64,000 bases of DNA, from the NCBI RefSeq assembly GCF_003545885.1, contig NZ_QHCT01000001.1, positions 1,468,001 to 1,532,000 on the forward strand, in the 5' to 3' direction. The position numbers and the translations under genes are program-made. Source of the stretch: Leptospira stimsonii. Lineage in GTDB: Bacteria; Spirochaetota; Leptospiria; Leptospirales; Leptospiraceae. Below the pieces are notes generated by a model. It did no database searches, had not been told where the DNA came from, and saw only the letters and a program-made list of their open reading frames with translations. Positions 8,142 through 19,425 of this stretch are shown here, piece by piece (position 1 is the first letter of the stretch; every line of letters begins with the position of its first letter).

Positions 8142-8737
8142 AAAGTTGTGTCGTTATCGATCATTACGATTCTTTCACATATAACCTTGTTCACCTATTG
8201 GAGGAGAAGTTAAGTGCCGAAGGTAGAAATTTTAGGCTTTCGATCTTTCGCCAAGACGAAGTCGGATTAAACGAGATTCTCGCAGTCAATCCGACTCATA
8301 TTCTTCTTTCCCCCGGTCCGGGAAATCCGGAAGATCCCGAATATTTCGGAGTTTCGGAGTCGGTTCTGAAAATTCGAAATCCTTACATCAAAATTCTGGG
8401 CGTTTGTCTCGGAATGCAAGGAATCGTCACTTCGTTCGGAGGAAATCTTCGGAGATCGAAAATACCATTTCACGGTAAGACTTCTCTGATTTCTCACGAT
8501 CAACAGGGTGTGTTCTCGGGAATTTCAAAAGAAATTCGCGTTATGCGATATCACTCCCTGGAAGGAGTTTCCGAATCGTTACCGCCCTGTTTGGAAATAT
8601 CCGCCGAGGTCGAGGACGACGATCGTGTATTGATGGGAGTGAGGCATAAAATTCTTCCCATCGAAGGAGTTCAATTTCATCCCGAATCGTTTGCAACGGA
8701 AGGAGGTTATAGAATCGTGGAAAATTTTCTGAAGTGA
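8138..8737 (+). CDS. Glutamine amidotransferase component II (TrpG/PabA family)
   Basis: Hydrolyses glutamine and channels ammonia to component I. The 199-residue class I GATase has the usual IDHYDSFTYNLVHLLEE start, the oxyanion segment LLSPGPGNPED, the catalytic cysteine in GVCLGMQG and the His-Glu pair in QFHPESFATEGG. Its ATG overlaps the stop of the component I gene by 4 bp (ATGA), the usual arrangement for stoichiometric subunits. TrpG and PabA cannot be separated by sequence, and one protein often serves both partners. Confidence 0.92.
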   Translation: MKSCVVIDHYDSFTYNLVHLLEEKLSAEGRNFRLSIFRQDEVGLNEILAVNPTHILLSPGPGNPEDPEYFGVSESVLKIRNPYIKILGVCLGMQGIVTSFGGNLRRSKIPFHGKTSLISHDQQGVFSGISKEIRVMRYHSLEGVSESLPPCLEISAEVEDDDRVLMGVRHKILPIEGVQFHPESFATEGGYRIVENFLK

Positions 8738-8744
8738 TGAGCAC

Positions 8745-8761
8745 GCCGGGCAAATCCCGGC
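8745..8761. terminator. Short hairpin between convergent genes
   Basis: GCCGGG-CAAAT-CCCGGC directly follows the amidotransferase stop and faces the kinase gene on the other strand. There is no T run, so it is only a possible terminator. Confidence 0.4.
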
Positions 8762-8777
8762 TTCTCGGCAAAGAATT

Positions 8778-10472
8778 TTAAGAATGATTCTTATCCAGTG
8801 AAAGAATGTAGTTGTTTAGAAGAATAGCGATCTCCTCTTTATGAAATGGTTTGCTGATATACTGATCCATTCCCGCCGCTAAACACGCATCTCTATCCGA
8901 CTGATTCGCGTTAGCCGTAATTGCGATGATGTAGGGTCGTTTGGATTGATTGGTATGTTGAGTTAGAATTTTCGCCGTATCGATTCCGCTCAACTCCGGC
9001 ATTTGTATATCCAAAAACAGAACGTCGGCCCCGTAGGTTTCGATATGGTGTAATGCTTCGATTCCATTGGAGACGATCTTCGGAGTGTAGCCCAACTTTT
9101 CCAATACTCTTCTGATGAGCATCTGATTGATTTCGTTGTCCTCAGCGACTAAAATTTTCAGGTTGGGAGATAAGTTATCGTTTAGATGAAAGATCGATTT
9201 TTTCGGTTCGATCAAGAGCTCGGATTTTTCGGCGACCGGAAGGAGGCCGAACACTTCAAAAACGCTTCCTCGGTTCATTACGCTCGTTGCCGTAAGTTTT
9301 AGATTCATCAGATTGCCTAGGTTTTTACTGATGGCGAGACCTAATCCGGTCCCTCCGTATTTTCTGGAAACCGAAGTGTCCGCCTGCGTGTAAGCTTGGA
9401 AAAGTTCGCGTAGTTTCGGTTCCGGAATTCCGATACCTGTGTCTTTGACTCTGATTTGTATTTCCACCTGCTTGGAAGCGATCGGCTTTGTAGAGAGTTC
9501 CACGATGACACTCCCTTTTTCCGTGAACTTGAATGCGTTCGATAGAAGATTGACTAGAATCTGTTTGAGACGATTGGGATCGGTGACTACGATGAGCGAT
9601 TCGATTTTCCCGCTTTCCAGTTTGAATTCTAGATTTTTGACCCGAGCGTCCATTTCGAAAAGGGAGAATACTTCTCTTAACAAATCCATTAAGTCGAATG
9701 CGATATTCTCAAACGTCATACGACCGGATTCTAATTTAGAAAAATCTAAAATATCGTTCAACAGGTTGAGAAGAAGTCGTCCACTTTTGCGAATCGTCTG
9801 AACGTAATCCTCTTGTTCGGTTAACAATTTCGTTTCCGCTAAAAGATCGGTAACCCCCAGGATACCGTGTACTGGAGTTCGAATTTCGTGACTCATATTC
9901 GCGAAAAACTGACTTTTAGAATTTTGTAGTTCTTCTTCTTTTTCGCTTAAACGAATCAGTTCGCGATTCTTTTTGATCAATTCCAAATTTGCGATTACCT
10001 GATCCGCGAGAACTTGAAGAATACTCTTTTGTTTTGCGTCTAACTTCTTCGGTTTTTGGTCGATTACGCACAGGGTTCCTATGATATAACCTTCCGGTGT
10101 TTTCAGAGGTGCTCCCGCGTAAAAACGAATGAAGGGAGGTCCCAAGACGAGGGGATTGTTTTTGAAACGATCGTCTTCCAAAGCGTCTTCCACTTCGAAA
10201 AGATCCTCGTGAAGGATCGCATATTGGCAAAACGAAATATTACGAGGTGTTTCCTTGTCCTCCAATCCGATTTTCGCCTTGAACCATTGTCTATCCGTGT
10301 CGATCAGAGAAATGAGAGAAATGGAGGAATTACAGATAAAGGCGGCGATTTGAATCAGAGAATCGAATTTTGCCTCCGGACCCGTATCCAAAATCTGATA
10401 CTCCTTGAGAGCCTTGATTCGTTCGGCTTCGTTATCCGGAACCGGAGCTATGTTCTTTTCGGAGGATTCCAT
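8778..10472 (-). CDS. Cytoplasmic hybrid sensor histidine kinase (GAF-HisKA-HATPase-REC)
   Basis: A signalling kinase of 564 residues with no transmembrane segment. An N-terminal GAF domain (about 25-165) contains the pattern [24 protein letters not shown] common in this GAF type. The HisKA phosphoacceptor histidine is in [15 protein letters not shown] near residue 194. The ATPase domain carries the N box ([13 protein letters not shown]), DTGIGIP and [15 protein letters not shown]-terminal receiver domain has its phosphoacceptor aspartate in [10 protein letters not shown] near residue 487 and lysine in YISKPF. No response regulator with an output domain is adjacent, so the phosphate target is unknown. 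Confidence 0.94.
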   Translation of the reverse strand: MESSEKNIAPVPDNEAERIKALKEYQILDTGPEAKFDSLIQIAAFICNSSISLISLIDTDRQWFKAKIGLEDKETPRNISFCQYAILHEDLFEVEDALEDDRFKNNPLVLGPPFIRFYAGAPLKTPEGYIIGTLCVIDQKPKKLDAKQKSILQVLADQVIANLELIKKNRELIRLSEKEEELQNSKSQFFANMSHEIRTPVHGILGVTDLLAETKLLTEQEDYVQTIRKSGRLLLNLLNDILDFSKLESGRMTFENIAFDLMDLLREVFSLFEMDARVKNLEFKLESGKIESLIVVTDPNRLKQILVNLLSNAFKFTEKGSVIVELSTKPIASKQVEIQIRVKDTGIGIPEPKLRELFQAYTQADTSVSRKYGGTGLGLAISKNLGNLMNLKLTATSVMNRGSVFEVFGLLPVAEKSELLIEPKKSIFHLNDNLSPNLKILVAEDNEINQMLIRRVLEKLGYTPKIVSNGIEALHHIETYGADVLFLDIQMPELSGIDTAKILTQHTNQSKRPYIIAITANANQSDRDACLAAGMDQYISKPFHKEEIAILLNNYILSLDKNHS

Positions 10473-10519
10473 TTAGTAAGACCTGACGAATTCTTTGCAG
10501 AATTTATATTAAATCAAGA

Positions 10520-10994
<475 letters not shown>

Positions 10995-11065
10995 GTAGAA
11001 TCCAATACTTCCGTAAAGAATAAGAATTTGCACCGTGAACAGGGACACAAAGGAGAGTTCGATTT

Positions 11066-11950
11066 ATGAATCTAAGAAAAGTAAAAACGGTTCGACCTTC
11101 GTTGAGAGCGATGGAGGGAGGAGGATTTCCGGTAAGAAGACCTTTCCCGGTTCAAGACTTAATTCAGCTCGATCCGTTTTTGTTATTAGACGAGATGGGA
11201 CCCGTAGAATACCAACCGGGAAAAGCGATCGGTGCGCCGGAACATCCGCACAGAGGATTTGAAACTGTCACTTATTTATTGACTGGAGAAATGGAACACC
11301 GAGATTCTTGGGGCAATTACGGAAAATTAAGGGCAGGTGATGTCCAATGGATGACGGCCGGCTCCGGTCTGGTGCATTCCGAACTTCCGTCCGATGAATT
11401 TCAGAAGAATGGTGGTTGGATGCACGGATTTCAACTCTGGGTAAATCTTCCTTCTTCTCAGAAGATGAGCCAGCCGCGTTATCAAGATACGCCTTCGGAA
11501 AAAATTCCGGAGGTGGAATCACCCGATCACAAAACAAGAATTCGTGTGATCGCGGGCGAAGTAATGGGAACAAAAGCGGTTATCGAAACTAAAATTCCGA
11601 TTCTCTATTATCACCTTCATCTGATCCCTGGAGCGGATATCACAATCCCGGTTCCGGAATCATACAACGTATTCGCGTTTCCTTTTTCGGGAGACGGAAT
11701 TCTTCATACGGAAGAAGGGACGAGACCTGTGAAAGAAGGGGATATGGTTTGGTTTGAAAGAGGTAAAGGCGACGTACGTTTTTCTCTTCCTGAAAATTCT
11801 CCAAACGGTTGGGAATTCCTTTTGATCGGAGGCGAACCCGTGGAGGAACCCGTGGCGAGATACGGTCCTTTTGTGATGAACACACAAGACGAAATCTATC
11901 AGGCGTTCAACGATTTCCAAGCCGGAAAAATGGGAACCATACATTCGTAG
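11066..11950 (+). CDS. Pirin family cupin protein
   Basis: A 294-residue two-cupin protein. The N-terminal cupin has the pirin metal ligands H60 and H62 ([15 protein letters not shown]) and H104 and E106 (SGLVHSE). The second half includes the pirin C-terminal cupin, ending with the conserved [21 protein letters not shown]. Some bacterial pirins have quercetinase activity and others act in regulation or redox sensing; the sequence does not decide. Ribosome binding site AGGAG precedes the ATG. Confidence 0.94.
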   Translation: MNLRKVKTVRPSLRAMEGGGFPVRRPFPVQDLIQLDPFLLLDEMGPVEYQPGKAIGAPEHPHRGFETVTYLLTGEMEHRDSWGNYGKLRAGDVQWMTAGSGLVHSELPSDEFQKNGGWMHGFQLWVNLPSSQKMSQPRYQDTPSEKIPEVESPDHKTRIRVIAGEVMGTKAVIETKIPILYYHLHLIPGADITIPVPESYNVFAFPFSGDGILHTEEGTRPVKEGDMVWFERGKGDVRFSLPENSPNGWEFLLIGGEPVEEPVARYGPFVMNTQDEIYQAFNDFQAGKMGTIHS

Positions 11951-12025
11951 AATATTCTATTCTAATATAGAATCGATCTTCATAGGAGAAGAATTGTTCG
12001 TGAACGAAGAAAACGGTTTTCGGAA

Positions 12026-12523
12026 ATGAACTTTTTTTCTCCCGATTCATTTTGGTTTTGGGTGATCCCGAGTTTATTCTTGGCAGGCGCTCTTTACGGT
12101 TTTGTTTTTTCCAGGTCTCCTTGGAAAAAAAATTCGATACGCAAAACGCTCGAACCGAATCAATCTCCAATACAAAAGAAAAATATTTCCGAAGAGTCCG
12201 GACTCGTTCGACAAGGTTCCGTTTTTTTCGGCGCGGGTTCTTCCGAGCTGGACTCCGAGTTTGTTCCATTCCTAGATCTTTTAGGAAAAAGTTTAAAAGA
12301 AAGAAAAGATTGGAAACTACAAATCGACGGTTGGACGGACCGATTCGGAAATCCGGCGACCAATCGAAGATTGTCTTTCGAAAGAGCGAAACGAATTCAA
12401 AGTTATCTTTGCGGGAAATGGGCGCTTTCCGCTTCTCAAATACAAATTCAAGGAATGGGTGTGGAACCTCGATCCATCGGAGCCGATAAAGCGAGAAGGG
12501 CCGATTGGAAGATTATTTTATAA
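12026..12523 (+). CDS. OmpA C-terminal domain protein with N-terminal membrane anchor
   Basis: 165 residues. A hydrophobic segment at about 8-28 (FWFWVIPSLFLAGALYGFVF) anchors the protein, and a short linker leads to an OmpA-like peptidoglycan-binding domain. The domain shows VFFGAGSSELDSEF, then IDGWTDRFGNPATNRRLSFERAKRIQSYL and GMGVEPRSIGADKARRADWKI. The conserved Asp and Arg of the diaminopimelate-binding site appear present. It probably ties the envelope to peptidoglycan. The start codon has only a weak upstream GGAA. Confidence 0.82.
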   Translation: MNFFSPDSFWFWVIPSLFLAGALYGFVFSRSPWKKNSIRKTLEPNQSPIQKKNISEESGLVRQGSVFFGAGSSELDSEFVPFLDLLGKSLKERKDWKLQIDGWTDRFGNPATNRRLSFERAKRIQSYLCGKWALSASQIQIQGMGVEPRSIGADKARRADWKIIL

Positions 12524-12618
12524 GCCGTTGTTTTCCATTTTTTAGTCGAATCTTACCTTGCAAAAGTTTTGGAAAGGAGTATGATCAATTTTTGAACCTA
12601 AAAATCTGGAGGTGAGCT

Positions 12619-13047
12619 ATGGATCGCTGGAACCAATGGCTTCAAGAGCATCGGGATTGGTTGGTGGACTTCTTACGGATCTATCTGGGAGGAGTTTTGA
12701 TATACAAAGGTCTTGAGTTCCTATCGAATACGGACGGACTCATTCGTTTGATGGAAATGAATCACGCTCCCATGGCGTCTGCGTTACTCGCTCATTACAT
12801 CGTGATCGCACATATCTGCGGAGGAATTCTTCTTCTGTCCGGATTGTTGACACGTTTTGCGGCGATTCTTCAAGTGCCCGTTTTGATAGGAGCCGTTTTG
12901 TTTATTCACGGGAAAGAAGGTTTTATGGCGTCTGGATCGAATCTGCCTTATGCCGCGATGATTCTTCTTTTATTGTTTCATTTTTCGCTGTACGGTTCTG
13001 GAAGAATCTCGGCCGATTATTATATCGAAACCCACAAAAGCGTATAA
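12619..13047 (+). CDS. DoxX family membrane protein
   Basis: 142 residues with about four transmembrane segments. The first contains LRIYLGGVLIYKGLEFL and the second HICGGILLLSGLLTRFAAILQ, the usual DoxX layout. DoxX proteins are linked to quinone or redox and oxidative-stress functions in several bacteria, but the exact role here is unknown. A strong ribosome binding site (GGAGGTGAG) precedes the ATG. Confidence 0.85.
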   Translation: MDRWNQWLQEHRDWLVDFLRIYLGGVLIYKGLEFLSNTDGLIRLMEMNHAPMASALLAHYIVIAHICGGILLLSGLLTRFAAILQVPVLIGAVLFIHGKEGFMASGSNLPYAAMILLLLFHFSLYGSGRISADYYIETHKSV

Positions 13048-13244
13048 GCGAATTCACGATGGAATGAGGGGATTCTTTTCGTTCTATCGTGTCGCTTTTT
13101 TCGTCCATTCTCCGCGCTATTTTTTCGGTTCGTAAGAATTTCGGTTCGAATTTTTAAACCGAAATACCGAGTGCAAATTCGGTCGCTTCCCTTTTGTATG
13201 GAAAAGGCGAACCCATTTTCTACATTTCGGAACGCCCTTCTAAT

Positions 13245-14483
13245 ATGAATTCCAAATCCAAAGAACGAATCAAAGTTGCAGTCATCGGTGGCGGTGCCGC
13301 CGGATTTTTCGGCGCGATTCAAATCGCTTCAGGAAGCGATTGTTCGGTCACACTTCTCGAAAAAGGAAAACAATTTCTATCCAAGGTAAGAATTTCCGGA
13401 GGAGGAAGATGTAACGTTACGCACCATTGCCTCGATCCAGAACTTTTGAGCAAACATTATCCCAGAGGTGAACGAGAACTTCGTTGGGCCTTCGAGACCT
13501 TCGGCCCGAAAGATACGATTCGATGGTATGAGGAAAGGGGAGTTCTTCTCAAAACGGAACCCGACGGAAGAATGTTTCCCGTTACCGATTCTTCCGAAAC
13601 AATTTTGCAGGCGTTGTTTCAGGAAGCAAAACGGGTCGGAGTCAAGTTGGAAACCGAGATCGAGATTCATTCGGTAACTCCGAAGGAGAGTTCCAAGTTC
13701 GAAATCAAACTCAAGTCCGGAGAAATATTAGAATTTGATAAAATTCTTTTCGCGACCGGATCGGGGAGGAAGGCCTGGAATTGGTTGGAAGCGATGGGTC
13801 ATACGATTCTTGATCCGGTTCCTTCTTTGTTTACTTTTAAAATTTCAGATCGACGAATCGAAGAACTTTCCGGTCTTGCCTTTGAAAAAATGGAATGTGC
13901 TCTTTCCGAATTCGGATATTCGCAAATCGGCCCTTTGTTGATCACACACTGGGGATTGAGCGGACCGGCGATTTTGAAGTTATCGGCAAAGGGCGCGAGA
14001 GAATTGTTCGAGAAAGAATACAATACGACTCTAAAAATCAACTTACTTCCCGGAATGAAAAAAGAAGAAGTTCGAAAAAAAATCGAAAAAGAGAAAGAAC
14101 TTCATCCAGCAAAATTCATCGGCAATACACCCGTTTTGGGAATCCCGAGAAGATACTGGGAAAGAATATTAGAAATTCATTCTATAGGTTCGAGTAAAAC
14201 CTGGTCCGGTTTATCCTCGAAGGATTTACATTTGTTAACTGAAGAGTTGACGGACGCAAGATTTCAGATCCTCGGAAAGGGAGAATTTAAGGATGAGTTC
14301 GTAACCTGCGGAGGAGTCAGTCGAAAAGAAGTGAACTTCAAAACGATGGAAAGTAAGGTTGTCCCAGGAATCTATTTTGCTGGAGAGGTTTTGGACGTGG
14401 ACGGAGTCACGGGAGGTTTTAATTTTCAAAACGCCTGGACGACTTCTTATATCGCCGCGCAGGGAATTCTTTCTTCGTACTAG
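13245..14483 (+). CDS. BaiN/HI0933-type FAD-dependent oxidoreductase
   Basis: A flavoprotein of 412 residues. The N-terminal dinucleotide motif [20 protein letters not shown] binds FAD, followed by the family signature [14 protein letters not shown] and the C-terminal [31 protein letters not shown]. These define the HI0933/YhiN/BaiN family, whose physiological substrate is usually unknown. I chose the ATG at 13245; a TTG 51 bp upstream is also open. Its stop overlaps the stop of the converging gene by 4 bp. Confidence 0.9.
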   Translation: MNSKSKERIKVAVIGGGAAGFFGAIQIASGSDCSVTLLEKGKQFLSKVRISGGGRCNVTHHCLDPELLSKHYPRGERELRWAFETFGPKDTIRWYEERGVLLKTEPDGRMFPVTDSSETILQALFQEAKRVGVKLETEIEIHSVTPKESSKFEIKLKSGEILEFDKILFATGSGRKAWNWLEAMGHTILDPVPSLFTFKISDRRIEELSGLAFEKMECALSEFGYSQIGPLLITHWGLSGPAILKLSAKGARELFEKEYNTTLKINLLPGMKKEEVRKKIEKEKELHPAKFIGNTPVLGIPRRYWERILEIHSIGSSKTWSGLSSKDLHLLTEELTDARFQILGKGEFKDEFVTCGGVSRKEVNFKTMESKVVPGIYFAGEVLDVDGVTGGFNFQNAWTTSYIAAQGILSSY

Positions 14484-14815
14484 AAGGGCCAAGGATCCGG
14501 ATAAGAGGAATATCCGATCCGATTACCGTCCAAATCGAGAAAGTATTTCGTATATTCCGTTTCTTGAATCCACTTGGGAAGACCGTTGATCGTGGACGGT
14601 TCCAAGACGGAGGCGGAGAAGATCAGCGCCTTCGGCCCTTTTCCATTCAAATCCGATTCTATCATTAAGACGGAGGTTCCCGATTGGAACCAAACGGAAC
14701 GTAACGTTTTATCCTCATTCCAATGTTCCTTGATCCTTTTGAGACCTGGAAGGGTTTCGTAAAAATCGGAGAGGGATTTTACGTTCGGAGTTCCGATCGC
14801 AATATGATGGATCAT
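14480..14815 (-). CDS. VOC (glyoxalase/dioxygenase-like) family protein
   Basis: 111 residues with the VOC pattern: [25 protein letters not shown] at the start, a middle strand [10 protein letters not shown], and a final [17 protein letters not shown]. The first histidine pair and the late DLDGN match metal-ligand regions of the family, although the canonical FxDPDGN is altered. Members include glyoxalase I and fosfomycin-resistance enzymes; the substrate is not predictable. It overlaps the stop of the upstream acetyltransferase gene by 4 bp (ATGA), so the two are co-translated. Confidence 0.82.
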   Translation of the reverse strand: MIHHIAIGTPNVKSLSDFYETLPGLKRIKEHWNEDKTLRSVWFQSGTSVLMIESDLNGKGPKALIFSASVLEPSTINGLPKWIQETEYTKYFLDLDGNRIGYSSYPDPWPF

Positions 14816-15090
14816 TTCGCGACGAGGTCCTGATAATCGGGATGTCTTTCCAAGAACGTCGCCACGTAAGAACAGCTCGGAACGATTTTTTTATCTAAGG
14901 AGCGCGCTTTATCCAATGTCGTTTTAACGAGATCGGCGGCGATTCCTTTTCCTCTGAGTTCGGAAGGAACATACGTAGAAACCAAATCCCAAATATTCCC
15001 TTGATCCCTATAAAAGAGATGGGATTCGATCCCTTCAAAAACCGTATAAAACTTAAACTCTTTTTCGGAGTGAATGATATCGGAACTCAT
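14812..15090 (-). CDS. Small GNAT acetyltransferase (YjdJ/NATA1-like)
   Basis: 92 residues. The acetyl-CoA loop region is VPSELRGKGIAADLVKTTLDKA, and the C-terminal SCSYVATFLERHPDYQDLV is the hallmark of the minimal YjdJ type of GNAT domain. Members of this subgroup are small stand-alone acetyltransferases of unknown substrate. It is first in a two-gene operon with the VOC protein. Confidence 0.88.
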   Translation of the reverse strand: MSSDIIHSEKEFKFYTVFEGIESHLFYRDQGNIWDLVSTYVPSELRGKGIAADLVKTTLDKARSLDKKIVPSCSYVATFLERHPDYQDLVAK

Positions 15091-15202
15091 TCTTCTACTA
15101 TAGGAAGTAGAATGGAATTAATCAAGAGAAAACGAATTTTGACTTTCCATTTGTGAGAATCAAAAGATTCTAAGTTTCTCAAAAACTCATTTAGGAAAAC
15201 AA

Positions 15203-16924
15203 ATGAAACCGGAATCCTCTTCACTAAAGAAAGAAATACATTATGATTTTGATTATATCGTCGTTGGTTCCGGTTTTGGAGGAAGCGTTTCCGCGCTTCG
15301 GCTTTCACAAAAAGGATATAAGGTGGCAGTCATCGAATCTGGAAAACGCTGGAACAGCGCCGATTTTCCGAAAACGAATTGGAACTTGCGAAAGTTTCTC
15401 TGGTTTCCTAAACTTTTCTGCTTCGGAATTCAAAGAATCAACTTTTTGAACGACGTGATGGTTCTCAGTGGAGCGGGAGTGGGCGGCGGAAGTCTTGTCT
15501 ATGCCAATACGTTGTATGTTCCCCCCGAACCGTTTTGGAAAAAAACGGTCGTTCACAAAATGGGAGGAAAAAAAACCATTCTTCCCTTTTATGAACTCGC
15601 AAAGAAGATGTTGGGAGTTGTGGAAAATCCGAGGACCTGGGAGTCGGACAAGTATATGCAGGAAACTGCAAAGACTTTCGGGATCGAGAGTTCGTTTATC
15701 AAAACGCCGGTAGGAGTGCACTTTGGAAAGAGTGGCGTTGATCCGTATTTCGGCGGGGAAGGACCCGAAAGGAATTCCTGCAACGACTGTGGTGGATGTA
15801 TGGTCGGTTGCAGATACAATGCGAAGAATACATTAGATAAGAATTATCTTTACTTTGCCGAAAAAGCCGGCGCCGTAGTGGTCCCCGAAACGAAGGTAAG
15901 TCGCCTGATTCCGTTAAGCGAAGACGGATCCGAAGGTTACGAACTTCAAACGGAAAGGACCACATCCATTTTCGGTTCTCCAAGAAGATCGTATAAGGCA
16001 AAAGGGGTCGTCCTTTCTGCGGGAGTTTTGGGAACGTTGGGGCTTTTGTTGAAAATGAAAGAGGAAGGAATTCTGCCGAATCTTTCAAAACGTCTCGGAC
16101 ATATCGTACGAACCAATAGTGAGTCCTTAATCGGGGTAACTCTCAAAGATAAAAAGGCGGATCTTTCTCATGGAATCGCGATCACCTCGAGCGTTTTTCC
16201 GGACGAACATACGCATATTGAACCGGTGCGGTATTCGAACGGATCCGACGCGATGAACGGCCTCGCGGCGGGAGTGATTGTCGACGGAGGCGGAAGTATT
16301 CCGAGACAACTTCGATTTTTAATCGAGGTTCTTAAACACCCGGTCCATAGTATCAGTTTATTAAATCCGATCGGCTTTGCAAGGAGGACGATCATTCTGC
16401 TCGTGATGCAGACAGTCGATAATAGTATCGAGATCATTCGTAAGAGAAGATGGATTTGGCCGTTTCAAAAATCGCTTTCCTCCACTCAGGAGACCGGAGA
16501 GAAGATTCCAACTTACATTCCCATCGCGAACGAATTCGCAAGAAGATTAGCAAAGATCACGAACGGAGTAGCCAGAAGTAGCATCAACGAAGCATTGCTC
16601 GATATCCCCGCCACCGCACATATATTAGGCGGATGTAATATCGCGGAAACTCCGGAAGAAGGAGTTGTAGATCTTCAGAATCGGGTCTTCGGTTATCAAA
16701 ATTTGAGGATCTGTGACGGCTCAATGATTCCGGCAAATTTGGGAGTGAATCCGAGTTTGACGATCACTGCTCTTTCGGAAAGAGCGATGTCCTTTGTTCC
16801 TCTTAAGGAAAAAGAAATTCATAGTTTTAAATTTGAAAAGAAATGGGGAATCGTAGGTATTCTCGGAAAGACAAACAATTCTTCTCCGAAGAAAAAGACA
16901 TCTGCGAAAACAAAGAAAAAATAA
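15203..16924 (+). CDS. GMC-type FAD-dependent oxidoreductase (cholesterol-oxidase-like)
   Basis: A 573-residue flavoenzyme. FAD binding is by [24 protein letters not shown] near residue 17. The C-terminal GMC segment includes the active-site region [20 protein letters not shown] and [27 protein letters not shown] cysteine cluster [11 protein letters not shown] near residue 193 recurs in this bacterial subgroup and could bind metal or an Fe-S centre; that is an inference. The C-terminal tail is Lys/Ser/Thr-rich. Substrates in the family are alcohols or sterols. Ribosome binding site AGGAAAAC fits the chosen ATG. Confidence 0.9.
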   Translation: MKPESSSLKKEIHYDFDYIVVGSGFGGSVSALRLSQKGYKVAVIESGKRWNSADFPKTNWNLRKFLWFPKLFCFGIQRINFLNDVMVLSGAGVGGGSLVYANTLYVPPEPFWKKTVVHKMGGKKTILPFYELAKKMLGVVENPRTWESDKYMQETAKTFGIESSFIKTPVGVHFGKSGVDPYFGGEGPERNSCNDCGGCMVGCRYNAKNTLDKNYLYFAEKAGAVVVPETKVSRLIPLSEDGSEGYELQTERTTSIFGSPRRSYKAKGVVLSAGVLGTLGLLLKMKEEGILPNLSKRLGHIVRTNSESLIGVTLKDKKADLSHGIAITSSVFPDEHTHIEPVRYSNGSDAMNGLAAGVIVDGGGSIPRQLRFLIEVLKHPVHSISLLNPIGFARRTIILLVMQTVDNSIEIIRKRRWIWPFQKSLSSTQETGEKIPTYIPIANEFARRLAKITNGVARSSINEALLDIPATAHILGGCNIAETPEEGVVDLQNRVFGYQNLRICDGSMIPANLGVNPSLTITALSERAMSFVPLKEKEIHSFKFEKKWGIVGILGKTNNSSPKKKTSAKTKKK

Positions 16925-16951
16925 TCTTTAGAATATTCTAATATATTAATC

Positions 16952-16994
16952 GTTCCGGAAAACCGTGGATGAGGCCACGGTATCCGGAAGGAAC
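16952..16994. terminator. Two-tiered hairpin between convergent genes
   Basis: CCGTGG-ATGAGG-CCACGG is nested inside outer arms that begin GTTCCGGA and end TCCGGAAGGAAC. It lies between the GMC oxidoreductase stop and the DoxX stop and probably terminates both. Confidence 0.65.
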
Positions 16995-17000
16995 TTCCTG

Positions 17001-17444
17001 TTAGTCGAGTTTTTCTTCGATCAAAGAATCGATGGATGCTTTCCCGCCGCCTTTGATAAAAAGAACTACGGAAATCGCTATCATCAAGAGATGAAATTCG
17101 TATCCTTCCCCTTGTTGATTTCCTGCCCAATTGATGAAGAATCCGTTTGCGGTGTGAAAGGTCGCCGCACCGATCATGATGATTCCGATTCCGAGTGCGG
17201 AAAGTCTCGTAAAGAGTCCTAAGATTAAGCCGAGCGCCCCGAAGAATTCTCCAATGATTACGAGGAACGCAATCGGCGTAGGAATTCCAAGCCCGACTAA
17301 ATAACCTAGGGTTCCGGAGACACCGTAACCGCCGAACCAACCCAAAACCTTCTGCGCTCCATGTGGGAACATGACAACTCCCGCTACTACTCTGAGAATA
17401 AGAGATCCTAGATCCGAATCTGTTTTAAAAAATTTTTGAAACAT
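17001..17444 (-). CDS. DoxX family membrane protein under MarR control
   Basis: 147 residues with four predicted transmembrane segments: [62 protein letters not shown] and a final hydrophobic stretch. These are DoxX signatures. It has a strong ribosome binding site (AGGAGG). A MarR regulator gene lies directly upstream on the same strand, and its candidate sites fall in the shared gap. In other bacteria such pairs answer quinone or electrophile stress; here that is inferred from context. Confidence 0.88.
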   Translation of the reverse strand: MFQKFFKTDSDLGSLILRVVAGVVMFPHGAQKVLGWFGGYGVSGTLGYLVGLGIPTPIAFLVIIGEFFGALGLILGLFTRLSALGIGIIMIGAATFHTANGFFINWAGNQQGEGYEFHLLMIAISVVLFIKGGGKASIDSLIEEKLD

Positions 17445-17510
17445 TTGAATTTCCTCCTAAAATGATTCCAAGTTTATAATTAGCCAATCTTTGATGCTAA
17501 ATGATTTAAA

Positions 17511-17632
17511 CATAAAGTATATGTGTTTGTGGTTCGATCGAGATTTTATTGAATTCTTAAATGGTTGTGGGAACTCCCATCCAATGGAGATTCAAGTATT
17601 TCATCGGTAAATAATTTATACTCAAAGTATAT
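17511..17632. promoter_or_regulatory. Candidate MarR binding sites upstream of doxX-like gene
   Basis: TATACT-CAA-AGTATA at 17617-17631 is a 6-bp inverted repeat with a 3-bp centre. The related word AAAGTATA recurs at about 17515. The same word occurs twice just upstream of the MarR gene start, which suggests one regulon. Confidence 0.5.
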
Positions 17633-17648
17633 AATGTAAAAAAAGAGA

Positions 17649-18098
17649 TCATACTGCTTTAAATCCGACTTCTTTGAGAGAACCGCTTAGATCGAGGAGA
17701 CGATCTTCCGTCAGAGGTTCGAATTTTTGGATCAGATTCTGGAGCAAATCGGGAAATGCCTTTTGGACAAGTTCACTTCCTTCCGCTGTAAGATGAATGA
17801 TAATATAACGTCGATCTTCTTCGCTCCGAACTCTTTGGACGAGTTTTCTCTTTTCGAGGTTATCGATGATCTGAGTTATGTTTCCTTCGCAGGAAAAAAG
17901 TTTTTGACCGATTTCTTTTTGGCACATCGGACCAAGGTGATGGAGCGTTTCCAAACAACCGAATTGTCCGTTTGTGAGCCCATACTTTGTGAAAACCTTA
18001 TCCTCCAATTGACGGATAGAGTCGGAACAACGGCTGAGTTTGATAAAAGCGTCCAATACCGCCTTTTCTCGTTTGTTTCCTTTGTAATGGGTTCCCAT
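17649..18098 (-). CDS. MarR family transcriptional regulator
   Basis: About 149 residues starting [15 protein letters not shown]. The winged helix reads [64 protein letters not shown], with the conserved DxR-type wing (EEDRRY). The closest match in layout is the MhqR/OhrR-like group. Cysteines at the N-terminus (SRCSDSI), in the recognition region (FSCEGN) and in MCQKE could make it redox- or electrophile-responsive, though this is inference. Its start is overlapped by direct AAGTATA repeats, suggesting autoregulation. Confidence 0.9.
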   Translation of the reverse strand: MGTHYKGNKREKAVLDAFIKLSRCSDSIRQLEDKVFTKYGLTNGQFGCLETLHHLGPMCQKEIGQKLFSCEGNITQIIDNLEKRKLVQRVRSEEDRRYIIIHLTAEGSELVQKAFPDLLQNLIQKFEPLTEDRLLDLSGSLKEVGFKAV

Positions 18099-18115
18099 AT
18101 ACTTTATACTTGAAC
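18099..18115 (-). promoter_or_regulatory. Tandem AAGTATA repeats at the MarR gene start
   Basis: On the minus strand GTTCAAGTATAAAGTATATG runs into the start codon. It holds two AAGTATA words that match the palindrome arms at 17617-17631. This is a plausible autoregulatory operator. Confidence 0.45.
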
Positions 18116-18201
18116 TATTATTCCTTAGACGAAGAAAATCCGCAACGAGTTTTTTTCTTTTCGAGATTGTTCCGAGCGGGAGTTCCCGCAATCTGGAAAT
18201 C

Positions 18202-19425
18202 GTGTCAGAACATCCTTTTAGCGGGTTTTTGGTCTACGAACTCAAACAAAACCCGGAAGATTTCCGGGTCGAAGAAATTCTCGCGCCCGGATGGCTGAAA
18301 GAAAACGGGAAATGGACGATCTTCCGACTCAAAAAATCCGGTTGGAACACTCTGGACGCGCTCCAGAGGATCGCAAGAGAATCTGGACTCTCCATCTCCG
18401 AAATCGGATATGCAGGGAAAAAGGACCGACACGCCACGACGATCCAACACATCAGCGCTGAAAAACCGCTCAGGGTTCCGAGAGAATTAGCAAATGTGCT
18501 TCAACTGGAGACGATCGGGAAGAGTGAGAGAATTCTTACTCCGGAAGCGAACGGCGGGAATCGTTTTGTTCTTACTCTTAGGAATCTGCTCGAAAAGGAA
18601 GAAGACGCGATTCGTAGGAATTTCGAAAAGGGATTCCGATCCGGTTTTATCAACTACTATGATTCACAACGTTTTAGTCGATTCCATCCGGAGTTCCGAC
18701 TTCCGATCTTTCCTTTTCTGCAAGGAGATCCGGCGACTTGCCTAAAACTTCTTCTGACGGATCCGTTTCCCGGAGAAAAAAAGCAGGCTCGGGATCGAAA
18801 GAAAGAACTCCAGAAATTCTGGGGAAATTGGAAAGCCTGCGAAAAACTCTCCGGAACGAAGTTGGAAAGTCGGATCTTCTCTTTCCTAAAAAAAGAAAAA
18901 GACATCACTTCCAGAACGTATCTCGAACTGATCTCACTTTTTCCGGAAGAAGAATTGTTGATGCTTCTTTCTTCCTTACAATCTCTCGTCTGGAACGAAT
19001 TCGTATCCGAACTTCTTGAATCCGAAAGTTCGTCGGGAGTTTGGATCAAAACGAAATCCGGACCCTTGTTTTTTCCGGAGGAGTCCCTAATTCAAACAAT
19101 TCCATCGGAATACAATCTTCGGGTTCCAGGCGTTCCGGGTATAAAAACATTAGAATATTCTAAAAAAGAAATGGACTTTCTGAGATCGACCATTTCCCGT
19201 CTTTCATTAAAAGAAACCGTCTTCGAAAAATCGCCCTTCCCGAAAATTAAGATGAATTCATTCGATAGAAATCTACGAGTTGTTCCTGAGAATTTTGTTT
19301 GGGAAGAATTTGAATCGGACGATCTGAATCCGGAAAGAAAAAAGGTGAAGATCTCCTTTCGCCTACCTTCCGGATGTTATGCGACAATGTTTGTCAAACG
19401 ATTGATGCTAAGAGCCGACTTTTGA
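18202..19425 (+). CDS. truD: tRNA pseudouridine(13) synthase
   Basis: Isomerises uridine 13 in the D-loop of certain tRNAs. The 407-residue protein has the TruD signature [18 protein letters not shown], with the catalytic aspartate near residue 76. The N-terminal [11 protein letters not shown], the [10 protein letters not shown] block and [13 protein letters not shown] are also TruD features, and a TruD insertion domain follows. It starts at a GTG inside a palindromic repeat region (GCGGGAGTTCCCGC at 18176-18189). Confidence 0.94.
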   Translation: MSEHPFSGFLVYELKQNPEDFRVEEILAPGWLKENGKWTIFRLKKSGWNTLDALQRIARESGLSISEIGYAGKKDRHATTIQHISAEKPLRVPRELANVLQLETIGKSERILTPEANGGNRFVLTLRNLLEKEEDAIRRNFEKGFRSGFINYYDSQRFSRFHPEFRLPIFPFLQGDPATCLKLLLTDPFPGEKKQARDRKKELQKFWGNWKACEKLSGTKLESRIFSFLKKEKDITSRTYLELISLFPEEELLMLLSSLQSLVWNEFVSELLESESSSGVWIKTKSGPLFFPEESLIQTIPSEYNLRVPGVPGIKTLEYSKKEMDFLRSTISRLSLKETVFEKSPFPKIKMNSFDRNLRVVPENFVWEEFESDDLNPERKKVKISFRLPSGCYATMFVKRLMLRADF

